Source of the DNA: Thamnaconus septentrionalis
Taxonomy: Eukaryota > Chordata > Actinopteri > Tetraodontiformes > Monacanthidae
Assembly (NCBI GenBank): GCA_009823395.1
Contig: CM020515.1
Span: 12,966,489-13,030,488, forward strand
DNA: 64,000 nt
Reading direction: 5' to 3'
Within the stretch, counting starts at the first letter, position 1; each line of letters starts with the position of its first letter. The notes below the pieces were generated by a model. It did no database searches. It was not told where the DNA came from and worked only from the letters and a program-made list of their open reading frames with translations. Below, piece by piece: positions 11,556 through 22,359 of this stretch. Made by a program: the position numbers and the translations under genes.

Positions 11556-11705
11556 TATCAGATTGACGACTCCGCTTCGCCAGACCGTTCATTTCCTCCA
11601 CCTCTGGCCAGTTTTAGCTCACAGTTCCCCCTACTTTGAATGAGAAGGGGTTGGGTATACAGCCCTGGGGCACTCCACTGGGCAGCTATGCCAAGGTGCC
11701 TTTTG
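11556..11705 (-). mobile_element. Small fragment of a non-LTR retrotransposon reverse transcriptase
   Basis: Read on the minus strand, about 11,690 down to 11,640 encodes SGVPQGCIPNPFSF. This matches the S/G-VPQGC-x-x-P-F motif of LINE reverse transcriptases (RT domain, L2/Rex-like in fish), which lies just before the catalytic F-A-D-D. The F-A-D-D motif itself is not present and the frame decays quickly, so this is a dead fragment. Confidence 0.45.
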
Positions 11706-13254
11706 TAATATGTCTTTTTTTGCACATGCCAACAGGTTATACATGCAGGTAGATTCGATTTCTCAGAGCCCTTTTATTAGGATGCAACTAAGCGATAAAG
11801 ACTGAGTGTCTACTCGGATGTCATGCAGATTAGTGGCAGATACAGTCTTTGTTTTCACTTCAAGGATTTGTGGTCCTGCTGAATAAGTGAAACTTCGGGT
11901 GTTGCAAAAGTGGAGCTAGCTTTGGCAGTTTGTCACTCAATTGAGATTAGCCGTTTGCAGAACAATTAGTTGTTCATGATTCAATCAGAGGTGATAACAT
12001 ACATTCCACCTTTCAGTTCTGTCTTTGCTTAATATCCACAAGGAACCATGTATTCGAACATTGTTGGTTTTTCCCATTGTACATATGTGTTCTTATCAGC
12101 AGTGGTGCTGTGCGTGTGTATGTGTTGGCTTACTGCTGATTACCATCTGCGTTTGGCTGAGCTACAGCAACACCGGAACATCGGAAAAAATGCTGACACC
12201 TGATTCATTATCGTGCGGTGACAATCACAGAGCCATAGTGGAAGGATATTGGCCCGGGATCCTAAGCAGCCGTCATCCTCTGTGCGACGCGGCTGCTTGA
12301 ATGGTCTTCAGCACTGAACAATAGGCGGGCTTTTGTCGCCGAGACAAACGGCGACGGCTTCCTTTTCTGTCCCTCTGAAAGGTTTCGGGGGTCAATGGCC
12401 TGTTTGCTGTCACGCTTCGGCGAGAGCACACTGGAGTCTTGATGAGTGTTGGATTTAGGAGAACGTCAGGTCAGCTTGACTCCCATTATAACGAGAGAAG
12501 GGATCTTTGGAGTATGGGATTATCTGTTGAGGCCCCGTGTGTCACATGTACTGACATCTATTTGCAAAGGAATAAAAAATAAATTAAAAATCAACCCCCT
12601 TTTTTGGTAAAAAGGAGGCCAACGTTGCATAGTAATAGCCCAGCCATGGTTCTGCTCTGATTTTGTGACCCGACATCCCGGCTGCAATATGTGAGATTGA
12701 GAAGGACGCCAGAAAATAGACTTTGAACGGTGTGAGTGGTTTTATTTGCAGTCTCATTTTCCAGACACTAGATGTTGCTCAATTTCACACACTGACCCGT
12801 TAGAGTTGACTTATGTTTGGGAATTTTGCCAGAAGTGTTGATATGCAAATGATGTTTCAAGCTCATAAAAGTCTCCATGACTGTGTGGTTGCACACCGCC
12901 GTGCCGTTGGTGCAGCGCGCGTGTCCAAGGGGCCCGCGTGACTCCCAACATCTACGAATTGGTTAGCAACTGTCTTTTTTTGTCACTTTATTCCACCATT
13001 GTCAGTCTGAAGATACTTTAATACCTTATTAAAACCAATGATCTGCACTTATCTGTCATTAAGGGCTTTTCATCCAGTCACACCATTTTTTTTTATTGAA
13101 GTCCTGGATGATGCCATTCCTTCTTCTGATGTGATAAAGATGCTGCTGCCAATTTTATGTCACAGGCATTTCTCACATTCAATGCCTAAAGTCAAATTAG
13201 ACTTGTGCCCCTCCCCCTGTTTCTTTATTATGTTTTCTAATTTACTTGTATTTG
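11706..13254. other. Non-coding stretch, no gene seen
   Basis: No element or exon recognised. A 91-codon frame at 12,025-12,300 and a 95-codon frame at 13,038-13,325 lack splice context. The second runs into the LINE tail in the wrong frame. Confidence 0.5.
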
Positions 13255-13562
13255 CACTTGGATTGGGGAGCTTTCAGCAGCTCTGCTCCATAACTCTGGA
13301 AATCACTCCCATCGGACATCCGTAATATTGACTCTCTTCCTCTGTTCAAATCCAGACTCAAAACTCATCTGTTAGACAGCCTCCTCTCTCTGTGAGTTGT
13401 TTTATTTTATTTTATTTTATTTTATTTTATTAATTTTTCTTTTACTGTGTGTAGCTTTTATCTGGTGTTTTATTACATTTGTTTTATCCTTGTAAAGTCT
13501 CTGAGTGTTGAGAAAGGCGCTTATAAATAAAACATATTATTATTATTATTCTTATTATTATT
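13255..13562 (+). mobile_element. 3' end of an L2/CR1-like LINE
   Basis: The frame around 13,270-13,375 contains an in-frame stop and then LWKSLPSDIRNIDSL and FKSRLKTHLLDSL. These match the conserved C-terminus of fish LINE polymerases (pattern AP-x-LWNSLP ... FKS-x-LKTHLF). It is followed by a 3' region with a (TTTTA)n tract (13,401-13,432), a segment encoding no protein (GAGAAAGGCGCTTATAAATAAA), and a terminal TTA-rich tail (13,533-13,562). The rest of the element is missing, as is usual for 5'-truncated LINE copies. Confidence 0.7.
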
Positions 13563-14075
13563 TGGGTAACAGTCAGCACTACTGTTGGACAAAATAAGAT
13601 GAATTTCCCCATACAGAGAACTCAAAGGGTGCAGCTTTCAGGGGCTCAAAGCAATCTCATTGAGGGATGTGGGGGTCTGCATTTAATTTAAAAAAAAAAA
13701 GAAGGATATTGAATGACTTTGTGTGCTAGTTACAATATGTGCTTAACATCTCGGGAAACAGCTGTGAGCCGTCTTTTCTTTCTTTCTTCTTTTTTTTTTT
13801 TCTGAAATGTGAAACTCGCTGGCAGAAATATAATTTGCACTTATGAGTAGAATCTGTTCAGGCTCAGGAAAAAGGAAATGCATTCACCTTTGTTGCAGTT
13901 TCCCCTTTTCTAAATGACTGTGTGCAGAGAATGTCAACGGAGGCTCGATATCAGTCTGCAATCTGCCCGTAATATCCTGTGATCGGAGCTTATCAGAGAT
14001 AAAGCTGGAGTGAGTCTGTCTTTTTGCCACTTTTTATAAAGTGAGTAACGAAGCAGTGACTTCATTACGAAAGAG
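13563..14075. other. Non-coding stretch, no gene seen
   Basis: A and T runs (13,690-13,700; 13,788-13,801) and otherwise unremarkable sequence. Confidence 0.55.
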
Positions 14076-14200
14076 GATTAGTTCCACAAGAAAAGAAAAA
14101 AAAATACAGGAAGGAGATTTTTATTTATGTTTTCATTTTGAGCTTTAAATTAAGATTTCGTGAATAAAGTCAAAATTTAATGAAAAAAGACAACAGCAAA
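14076..14200 (-). mobile_element. Half copy of the 1.5-kb inverted-repeat element
   Basis: GAGGATTAG-x-x-CCACAAGAA, followed by an A-rich run, ACAGGAAGGAGATTTTTAT and TTCGTGAATAAAGTC, matches the reverse complement of the right arm of the element at 1,523-2,037 in the same order. No opposite terminal repeat was found downstream, so the copy is truncated or its other end has diverged. Confidence 0.65.
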
Positions 14201-16204
14201 GTACTGGGAGCAGGTATAAAGATTTTTACCCAGTGGCAAAAATGTTAGACTTGCATCATTCTGCTAATGCTGCCTCGATTGAAGTCTTTCATTCGTACAG
14301 TTGAAGCTTCCGCCCCGTTGCTTGTTCAGCTGTCCGTGTGAATGCACAAGCTGCACCCGATCACTACGTATCGACGTTGCGAGCATGATGGACGAACCGG
14401 CTGTGTGATGTCTGAGAACTCGACTGGTGTTCCCTGCGTCCACAGGGAACTCAGCCACGGCTGAGGTTCTTTTTTCCTTATTTGGTATTGACAGGAAATC
14501 TTCTTCGGATGACTTTACCTTTCCAGATATCAGGAGAGGGGGCGGCAGGTGGGTGCAGCCAGGAGGTACTGGTGGGGGGTAGAAAGTGCACATACACCAA
14601 CACGACCTGCTTCTATTTTTAGTTGCTAAAAACCGATGACAACTGATGATATGAAATGTTGTGATGGAGCTGCAGGAGCTGCCTGCAAGCAAAAGAAATA
14701 AATGTCTGACTTTTCTCATTTTTGAGTTTGAGAGGATGGTCGCATAATATTGATGCAAAACATTAGAAAATTGCACATTATTAGACCGTAGAAGAAAATA
14801 TAACACAACAGGGATTTACAGTCACTTTACTGTCTTGGAGGCTAAAAAAAACCCCACCAAAAAACAAAAACGACAGTCAGTCGTCTGTCTTATTTCAGAT
14901 TTCTCCAACGTAATGAGTCTCGGTTGAGTTTTATTGCCCGGAGTCGTGTGGAAATGATCCACAGAGAGGCGACAGTATATTGCTAAAGCTAAATTACTTC
15001 AGGAAAATTTAATCATGCAGAGGAATTTATCATATTTGCACCTGCCACAGCCAGCTTCAGGATGATAGATGTTTTAGTTTTACCTCTGAATTGGAAATAG
15101 TTGAGTGTTTAAATTGTTGGGTGAAATCGTTGTGCACTCTCAGCAGGTACTGACGATTGTTCAGGTGGCCCCGGTCATAATGAGAGTCAGGGAATTGTTA
15201 GATTATGCAGTGGCTTTTTTCTATTCTGTTGTGATGTAGCCGAGGTAGAAGGTCAATTTTCATCCCGTAGCTCAGACGAACTATTCCTTAAAATGATTTC
15301 CTTTTTGTGTGTGTTAGCTGCTCATTTATTATAGTCGACTGATTTCTCAGAAGAAAAAAGATATTTAATACAGGTTTAAAGCACCCATGTGGTTTTTTCT
15401 AATAAATCAGATGTTCATTAGAGCCGTGACTCATTGCCAAAGCCTCACCTACCCATGGTGCATTGTTTGCTCCCCATGAGGGAAGTGGTGCAGAGTTTCT
15501 CTCCTGTCAGTAGTCGGTGCACGCCGATGTCATTTCATTCAAATTGCACCGCCGCTGTTTACTCTGTCCTGTTTATAACCAGCGCCTAGACGCTGGTGCA
15601 GCTCATTTCAGCCTGGTTATTATTCTGGAGGAGACAAAAGTAACGCCACAAGGACAGTTCGCCTCATTTGTTTGGTTCAATCAAGTGCAGAAGCCCGGAG
15701 AAAGTAAGGCAATGCTTGGAAGGTGACCGAACCATTTAGTCAGAGTTTATTGCGAATGATCTGCGAACTCTTGATCCAAAATTCAATGCAGTTCCTGTCT
15801 AAAAACAAAGCAATAACTGTGTCATGCGTTTCTGCACTGTGTGTCCAACCGGGCGTTTGCACCTGTTCATAATCATAATCTTCAGCAGGGATGAAAAGAC
15901 TGATTTGGTGCCCTTCTGGGAATTTTTTTCGATTATCTTTCCATTTTAAATGGGATGAGTCCTGCTCGCGCTCAGAGGAAATTAAATGTTGTTGTTTCTT
16001 TTTTTACGTTAATGTCACGCTCAAATGGAACCTGTTCATTTTGGCGAGGTGTAAAAGATAAAACGGCCGCTCTGTAATTTCCCCCAGTATCCACTCTAAT
16101 GGCCACACATTGGCTGGCCTGCGACTGGTATTGTCTGGGGGAGGCGCGTTGGCTTTCGGCCGCGTGTCTCTCAGACATCAGCGCGACAAATAACACCGCG
16201 GGGA
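14201..16204. other. Non-coding stretch, no gene seen
   Basis: A 180-codon minus-strand frame (14,264-14,806) is the longest non-repeat frame outside the Tc1 remnant, but it has no recognisable domain. No exon or element recognised. Confidence 0.45.
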
Positions 16205-16460
16205 CTGTAACCTTTTCGCTCGTTCCAGGTGATTTTTAATCCTCTGAATAATCCATATGGGAAGACAAAAGGAAATGAGTGTGGCGGTGGCCAGCCAGCG
16301 GCGGCCTCAGACACAGGGCGCCACCGTGCCTGTCGCTATGCGGCGGCGGCGGGATAATTACCGGGCCAGACATCGGCTCAAATGCCAAGAGATACGAAGG
16401 CCGGTTCGTTAAAATAATAAAAACATTGCTCATTAAGTTTGGCTGAATACCACAGGTCTG
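16205..16460. promoter_or_regulatory. Candidate conserved non-coding element
   Basis: Balanced non-repetitive sequence with GATTTTTAATCC, GGATAATTACCGG and GCTCATTAAG homeodomain-like cores around a GC-rich centre with GGCGG repeats. Inference only. Confidence 0.2.
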
Positions 16461-17280
16461 ACCTGTTGCTGCTTCTGCTGCTGCTTCTTATTGTGAATGA
16501 TGAATAAAAGCAGAGTCCAGAGATGCACAACTGATCCAGAATGCCAGTGAAATAATAAAAAAAACAACCCTTAAAGCAACATAGAAGTAACAATGATAGG
16601 GCTCCTCAGTTCTCCTCTGCCTGCGCCAGCTGTCCGCCCAGTGTGATTTCCAATCAGCCCGTCAGCGGTTTGTTGGTATCGGGACTTCCGGACTGTTTCC
16701 ACGACCACTGTTATTAAAAGTCAATAACAAAGAACTCCTGACAGCCCTTTTTTCTTCGGTTTATGGTATCCGGGACACCATAATCGTCTGTTTCCTCCCT
16801 CATCATTCATCCATTTTCATTTCCAATTTCACACTGATGTTGAGGAAACGACGGAGCGCGATGAGACTCGGGCCGCACACGCAGGCAAGCGTGACTGACT
16901 GCGATGACGGCGACACCTCGGTTCACCTCCATCGCCATCGACCTTCCCGTCAATTGTCCGCGGCTCGGCTCCCTCCCGTCGATAAATGAGCAAATAAACG
17001 GGCATCAGACTCCCTCAATTACGCCCTTATCGGCCGGAGTTCCTTCACCCGGTCGTGTTTGAATGCAACAGTATTGACCTGAGGAAGAAAGAACATGATG
17101 TTGATGCTTTTCGATCGGATTTGAGCGTCGCCCCTCCTCTGTCTGGGATTTTTTTTTTTTTACTTTGAGAGGTGGAGAAATCCGTCTGGGAGATTTCTCA
17201 CTGAGAGTTTCCAATATGTTCCGTGGGACTGATGGGATTAGCAGCAAGCTGCTTTTTTCTTTTTTCCTCGAAATTCCGGG
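16461..17280. other. Non-coding stretch, no gene seen
   Basis: CpG-enriched at 16,850-16,990, without a splice donor or TATA/CCAAT signal that I trust. A T run lies at 17,150-17,161. Confidence 0.5.
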
Positions 17281-17288
17281 ATATAGGA

Positions 17289-17370
17289 TGCAACACGGCA
17301 GCCGGCCCCAAGGGCGGGATCAGTGGGCAGATCACCATGTAACTGAACGTTACATGGTGGACGTGTTGCA
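17289..17370. other. Nested perfect inverted repeats (hairpin-forming)
   Basis: The inner stem is CACCATGTAAC (17,333-17,343) against GTTACATGGTG (17,349-17,359): 11 perfect pairs around a 5-base loop. The outer stem is TGCAACACG (17,289-17,297) against CGTGTTGCA (17,362-17,370): 9 perfect pairs. The two stems are nearly contiguous on the right side. It lies inside a 128-codon open frame (17,165-17,551) that has no known domain. Confidence 0.7.
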
Positions 17371-17655
17371 CGACTGCACGTCTAGTTTTGTGCGAATGTG
17401 TCTCTGTTGGGAAACTGGTGTCAACTTCCCTTTGGATGTCTTGAGCTGGTACTCACTTCAGTCACTGCAGGAGTCAACAGCTAATGTACAGTCGTTCCCT
17501 TTAGAAGTTAAAGAAATACAAACAGACATGTTAAAGGAAAGTGAAGAATGAAAAAAATATATAGAAAAAATGACAATAACTAGCTGCGTTTCCATTCCCC
17601 CTGGAATTGTGCAAAAACACACACATGGAAACACTTTCGCATTAACACGTTACAG

Positions 17656-17830
17656 CAGTGGTCCCCAACCACCGGGCCGCGAACCGGTGATGGTCCGTGG
17701 GTCATTTGGTACCGGGCCGGACAGAAAGAATAAGTAACTTCTGTTAAATTAATCCCGTTTCGTTCATTGCCGCTTGTCTCGGTCACCTGATACGTTACCG
17801 CGAGATTAAACCGACAAGCTTAACAAGCTA
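17656..17830 (+). mobile_element. hAT-like terminal fragment inside copy A
   Basis: CAGTGGTCCCCAACC, followed by CCGGGCCGCG-x-ACCGG and GGTCCGTGG, resembles one end of hAT-type DNA transposons common in vertebrates. The matching terminal repeat in reverse complement was not seen nearby, so only one end is supported and the right limit is approximate. Confidence 0.45.
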
Positions 17831-17933
17831 GCGAGCAACATGAGTGTCGATTTTTTTTTACAAGTAATCAAAGAGAAAAATATAACAACCGTTCTTGACA
17901 GCAAACAAACGTAAATAAACAAAAGCAAACGCC

Positions 17934-17972
17934 ATTCTCGTAAAATCTCATCCTGCAAGATTTTACGAGAAT
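17934..17972. other. Perfect 14-bp hairpin within copy A
   Basis: ATTCTCGTAAAATC (17,934-17,947) and GATTTTACGAGAAT (17,959-17,972) are exact reverse complements separated by 11 bases. Copy C has TCTCGTAAAA on one side only in this place, so the second arm is particular to copy A. Confidence 0.8.
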
Positions 17973-18082
17973 TACGGCTCATGAGCTTCACACCATTCAA
18001 TGGAAACGCCTGCAAATCGCAATTGTACTTTGTCGAAATTTTAGAAATATTGTTTTTATTTTGCGACATGGAAACGCAGCTA

Positions 18083-18527
18083 CTGACAGGCAGGTAAGAT
18101 CTCGAACTCTCTTCCTGCAACCGTGTCACACCAGCTTTATGCCAAATATGTGCAGCTGTGAGACTTTGTTGACATCGTCATCAGCGCCTCATCAACAGCT
18201 GCTTGATTTTTTTTTTTTTCCTTCTGAGGAGCAACGCTCCGGAGGCAGCGTAATTGCTCGCTGACGAGACAGGATGCCGGCACGGAGGTCACACGCAGCC
18301 AGCGGTGATTTATCTGAGTGCTACCGTGCCGCGACTCTCATTATACATAACAGAAGGAATCATTAGGGCGCCGTCCAGCAGAGGCGGGGAGAGGGGGGAG
18401 GGGTTGGGGGAGGGCAGGTGGGGTGGAGGATGAAGGGGACTGAGAAGTGGTGGAAGTAGTGTGATTAAAGAGTGGTGGCGGAGGAGAGGAAAGGTTCAGG
18501 CCTGACACTAGGATTGAAAACAGTCCT

Positions 18528-18528
<1 letters not shown>
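18083..18528. other. Non-coding stretch with a G-quadruplex-prone tract
   Basis: No gene seen. The G-rich tract at 18,386-18,423 has five runs of three to six guanines (GGGG, GGGGGG, GGGG, GGGGG, GGG, then GGGG) with short spacers, a classical G-quadruplex pattern on the + strand. Confidence 0.6.

Positions 18529-18554
<26 letters not shown>
18529..18554. repeat. (GT)n microsatellite
   Basis: Thirteen GT units followed by an AT-rich ATATATACAT stretch. Confidence 0.9.
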
Positions 18555-18558
<4 letters not shown>

Positions 18559-18684
18559 ATATATACATATTTTTTTTTAAAGGCTGCACTTTAAAATGCT
18601 AAAATCCCTGCCTCAGGCATCCTGCGAAAAAAATAAATAAGGGTTTCATAGAAAAAGACAGTTTCAGTTTTTATTTAAGACGAA

Positions 18685-19753
<1,069 letters not shown>

Positions 19754-19797
<44 letters not shown>

Positions 19798-19798
19798 G

Positions 19799-19832
<34 letters not shown>

Positions 19833-19844
19833 TGCTCTCTCTTG
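19754..19844. repeat. (CT)n microsatellite with interruptions
   Basis: CT repeats broken by CTATCTCGCTCTCG in the middle and by TTG near the end. Purine-pyrimidine strand asymmetry extends over about 90 bases. Confidence 0.95.
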
Positions 19845-20051
19845 CTCTTTTAAACATCACTGTGCAGTGATGTAAATTTTTGTCAAACAAAAAGTCCCTC
19901 TAAACAGTCAGAATCAGCTGCAGCAAAACCAGGTTGCAGCTTTATGATGGTGAATAGCATTATTTTATTCCCAGTCCAGATGGGAAACATTAGCCTGGTC
20001 AAGTCCAACAGCCTCTGTCTGCTGCTTGAGCTGGCCAGCTGCTGAGCGTTT

Positions 20052-20058
<7 letters not shown>
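19845..20058. other. Non-coding stretch, no gene seen
   Basis: Spacer between two microsatellites with nothing recognised. Confidence 0.5.

Positions 20059-20127
<69 letters not shown>
20059..20127. repeat. (GT)n-(AT)n compound microsatellite
   Basis: About 28 GT units (20,059-20,114) run directly into a TA tract (to 20,127) and then a T run. Confidence 0.95.
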
Positions 20128-20128
<1 letters not shown>

Positions 20129-20709
20129 TTTTTTTTTTTGTTCCTCCTTCTCTTTAAATATGAGGCAGAACACGTCGTAACCTTCAGAGAGTTGTAATTT
20201 TTTTTGCGTATATATGTAAGTATGTAAGGTGCATGTCACACAGAGCGGCCTGGGGGAATGTGAATGGAGTGATTGAGGGTCCGGGGAGCCTCTGGGATGG
20301 AGCGGAAACCGCCGTCCAGATGTGGAGCTGCGGCACAGCGGCAGGGGTCACGGAGGAGTGTTGAGGCGGTGAGAGTGAAAGTGGTAGGTGGCGCTGGACT
20401 CGGGGTCTTGTACAGTGTAACAAAAAAAAAGACATTTCACATGGTAGGTCACTCCTGAGGCAACAAACATGGACGTAGGTGGTGTGTTTTCCTTCATCGG
20501 GTGAGCTGCATGACAAGTCGATAAAGGAGCGTGCGAATCAGGTATTTCCGTCTGCTGGGTTCGGGTTCAAAATGTGGGTTCAAAAATGAAAGGCTGGACG
20601 GCGTCAGTAGCCGACAAGCTAATGCAGCTGCCTGGCGACATTGACAAGCTACCAGTTAGCAACAGGCTAATGTCTCTCAGACAGATTTTGACTCCACCCT
20701 CAGATAAAA
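20128..20709. other. Non-coding stretch, no gene seen
   Basis: No exon or element recognised. The segment 20,590-20,690 repeats the phrases GACAAGCTA and AGCTAATG/AGGCTAATG, which may be a decayed short tandem structure. Confidence 0.45.
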
Positions 20710-20978
20710 GCTGCATTTCAATTACAGTTTTTCTGAAGTGAACTGATCACGTGACCCCGTTCGTCACGTCCAGTGACGTGTAAATGCGAAAACAGTGTTG
20801 CCATGACACTTTTGCGATATACCTCTATATTGATACGTCTGAAAAATCACCTCATGAGAGCGTCAAAACCTTTTACCGATATTTGAGAGGTTTTTGGAAG
20901 TTTAGGCGTTTCCATGACCAGTTTTTTATTGCGATATCTAGGCTTTGCGCAATTCTAGGGGTAATGGAAATGTAGCTA
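20708..20978 (+). mobile_element. TA-flanked inverted-repeat element, copy B
   Basis: The left end GCTGCATTTCAAT (20,710) is preceded by AA rather than TA. The right end ATGGAAATGTAGC-TA closes at 20,978. From GAAGTGAACTGATCACGTGAC to the right end it aligns along its length with the right two thirds of copy C, including CATGACACTTTTGCGATATA. It lacks the left interior of copy C, so it is an internally deleted member. Confidence 0.75.
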
Positions 20979-22330
20979 CTGTCTTCTTTTTTGTCTCCAC
21001 CCAAACATGCAGAAGATTCAACAAGGCATCACCTGGTGCTTTGACGCAGGAGGCTGCAAACACAGGGCTTTCTGGCTGCTGAACTGAGAAATAAAGATCC
21101 CTTAAATTTCCTGGAAGAGTTATCACTGCCTTTTGTGACATCACATGGGGCCACTTTAATACACCCTTAATACGGTAAAAGAAGTAAAGCATGGACTTGT
21201 GTTGAGTTCACTGACATTGTTGCTGAAAAAAATACTGGTGAACTTAACTTTGCCTTACGTTCAATGTCTGGCAAAGCATAAGTGAAAAATATTACCGCAT
21301 TATTTTCACTGCACTGCGTCTGAAGGGCAGAACCAGCCGTTAAAACATCAGACCGCAGCGCGTTCCTCCTTGCACGTCCGCGTGTGTATCTGTATTTTCT
21401 CCTTCGCCCCCCTCCTTTCTTCTCCCCCTCACCGCCCGCCTTTTCTCCGCCACAAGCGGTTTCTTGTGTGCGGTTCTGCAGCACATTGTAGTTATTAAAG
21501 GCACTAAGAAAGGAGTCTTTGTCAGGGCCATCATCTAAACCCAGTCACACGGGCCATCTTGTGCCAGAGAGCCCAACTCATTTTTACCACTGCATTCCTG
21601 GGCTGTTTGGTAAGTCCATAGGGGTCCTCGCTCTCTCCCCCACCTCCCCTCCGCACCCCCACCTCCCTCCACCTCCTCTTGTCTGGATTCCTCATTCCAT
21701 CGTCATTCGGGGGTCCTAATGGGAACGTCCGCTCCCGCACGCTGCTTATGCCCAGCTCCGAGCACACGGCGCTTGTTCAGCCGTCCGTCTTGTTTTTGCA
21801 GCTTTGCGAGCTTTCAAAAAAATAAAATAAAAAAAATACAACTTTCTCTCAGAGTCACAACCCCTGTAGCCTCCGAACCTGAAACCCGCGAGAGCTCAAA
21901 AAGCCTCCAGCGGCGTGCACACCTGCACCATCTGAGGTCATCCAACACACCACAGAGGCTCCAGTGACTCCACAGCGACGGCATCACGTTCTGCTCAGCC
22001 GCCGCCGCTGGTGGAGGGACCTGCTCGGGTTCCCTGGTGAGATATTTGAACTGAGCTCAGAGCCACTGGAGGCTGAGCTGATGAACTGGTCAAAGGTCTC
22101 CATGACCTCACAAGGAACTTTTTTTTTTGACAGGACCAAGAGACAAAAATCCCAGATGATTTAGGCGTGATTTTCCACTTTTTCTTTTGGCTGCGTAACA
22201 TAATAAGAGTCAGTTGATCTTTCTGGTAACACGATGATGAGCAAAAACAAAAGCCACAGTTTGTCCATCGCTGCATCTCAAAAAAACAAAACAAAAAACA
22301 ACTCATCACACTCAACACTTGACTCATCTA
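20979..22330. other. Non-coding stretch with a C-rich tract
   Basis: No gene seen. At 21,637-21,667 cytosine runs of 5, 4, 5 and 3 with short spacers make a G-quadruplex pattern on the minus strand. CpG is raised at 21,340-21,470. Confidence 0.5.
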
Positions 22331-22359
22331 ATTATATACATATGCAATATGTATATAAT
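22331..22359. other. Perfect 13-bp AT-rich hairpin
   Basis: ATTATATACATAT (22,331-22,343) and ATATGTATATAAT (22,347-22,359) are exact reverse complements around the 3-base spacer GCA. A near-perfect palindrome of this kind can extrude as a cruciform in supercoiled DNA. Confidence 0.8.

Larger units (their letters stand above)
17581..18082 (-). mobile_element. TA-flanked inverted-repeat element, copy A
   Basis: It begins TA-GCTGCGTTTCCAT and ends ATGGAAACGCAGC-TA. Read on the minus strand, its first about 150 bases align with the left part of copy C (41,361-41,804), including CGACAAAGTACAATTGCGA and the TTTGCAGGC that follows it. Its right end shares CCCCTGGAATTGTG. The middle differs: a stretch beginning CAGTGGTCCCCAACC has been inserted or substituted. 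An internal 14-bp hairpin lies at 17,934-17,972. No coding capacity. Confidence 0.75.

Noticed and set aside
14264..14806. 180-codon minus-strand frame
   Set aside because: No recognisable domain, no splice or promoter signals, and it follows a transposon half copy. Most likely a chance frame.
17165..17551. 128-codon frame around the stacked hairpins
   Set aside because: No family resemblance. It is open by chance across the inverted repeats and a long T run precedes it.
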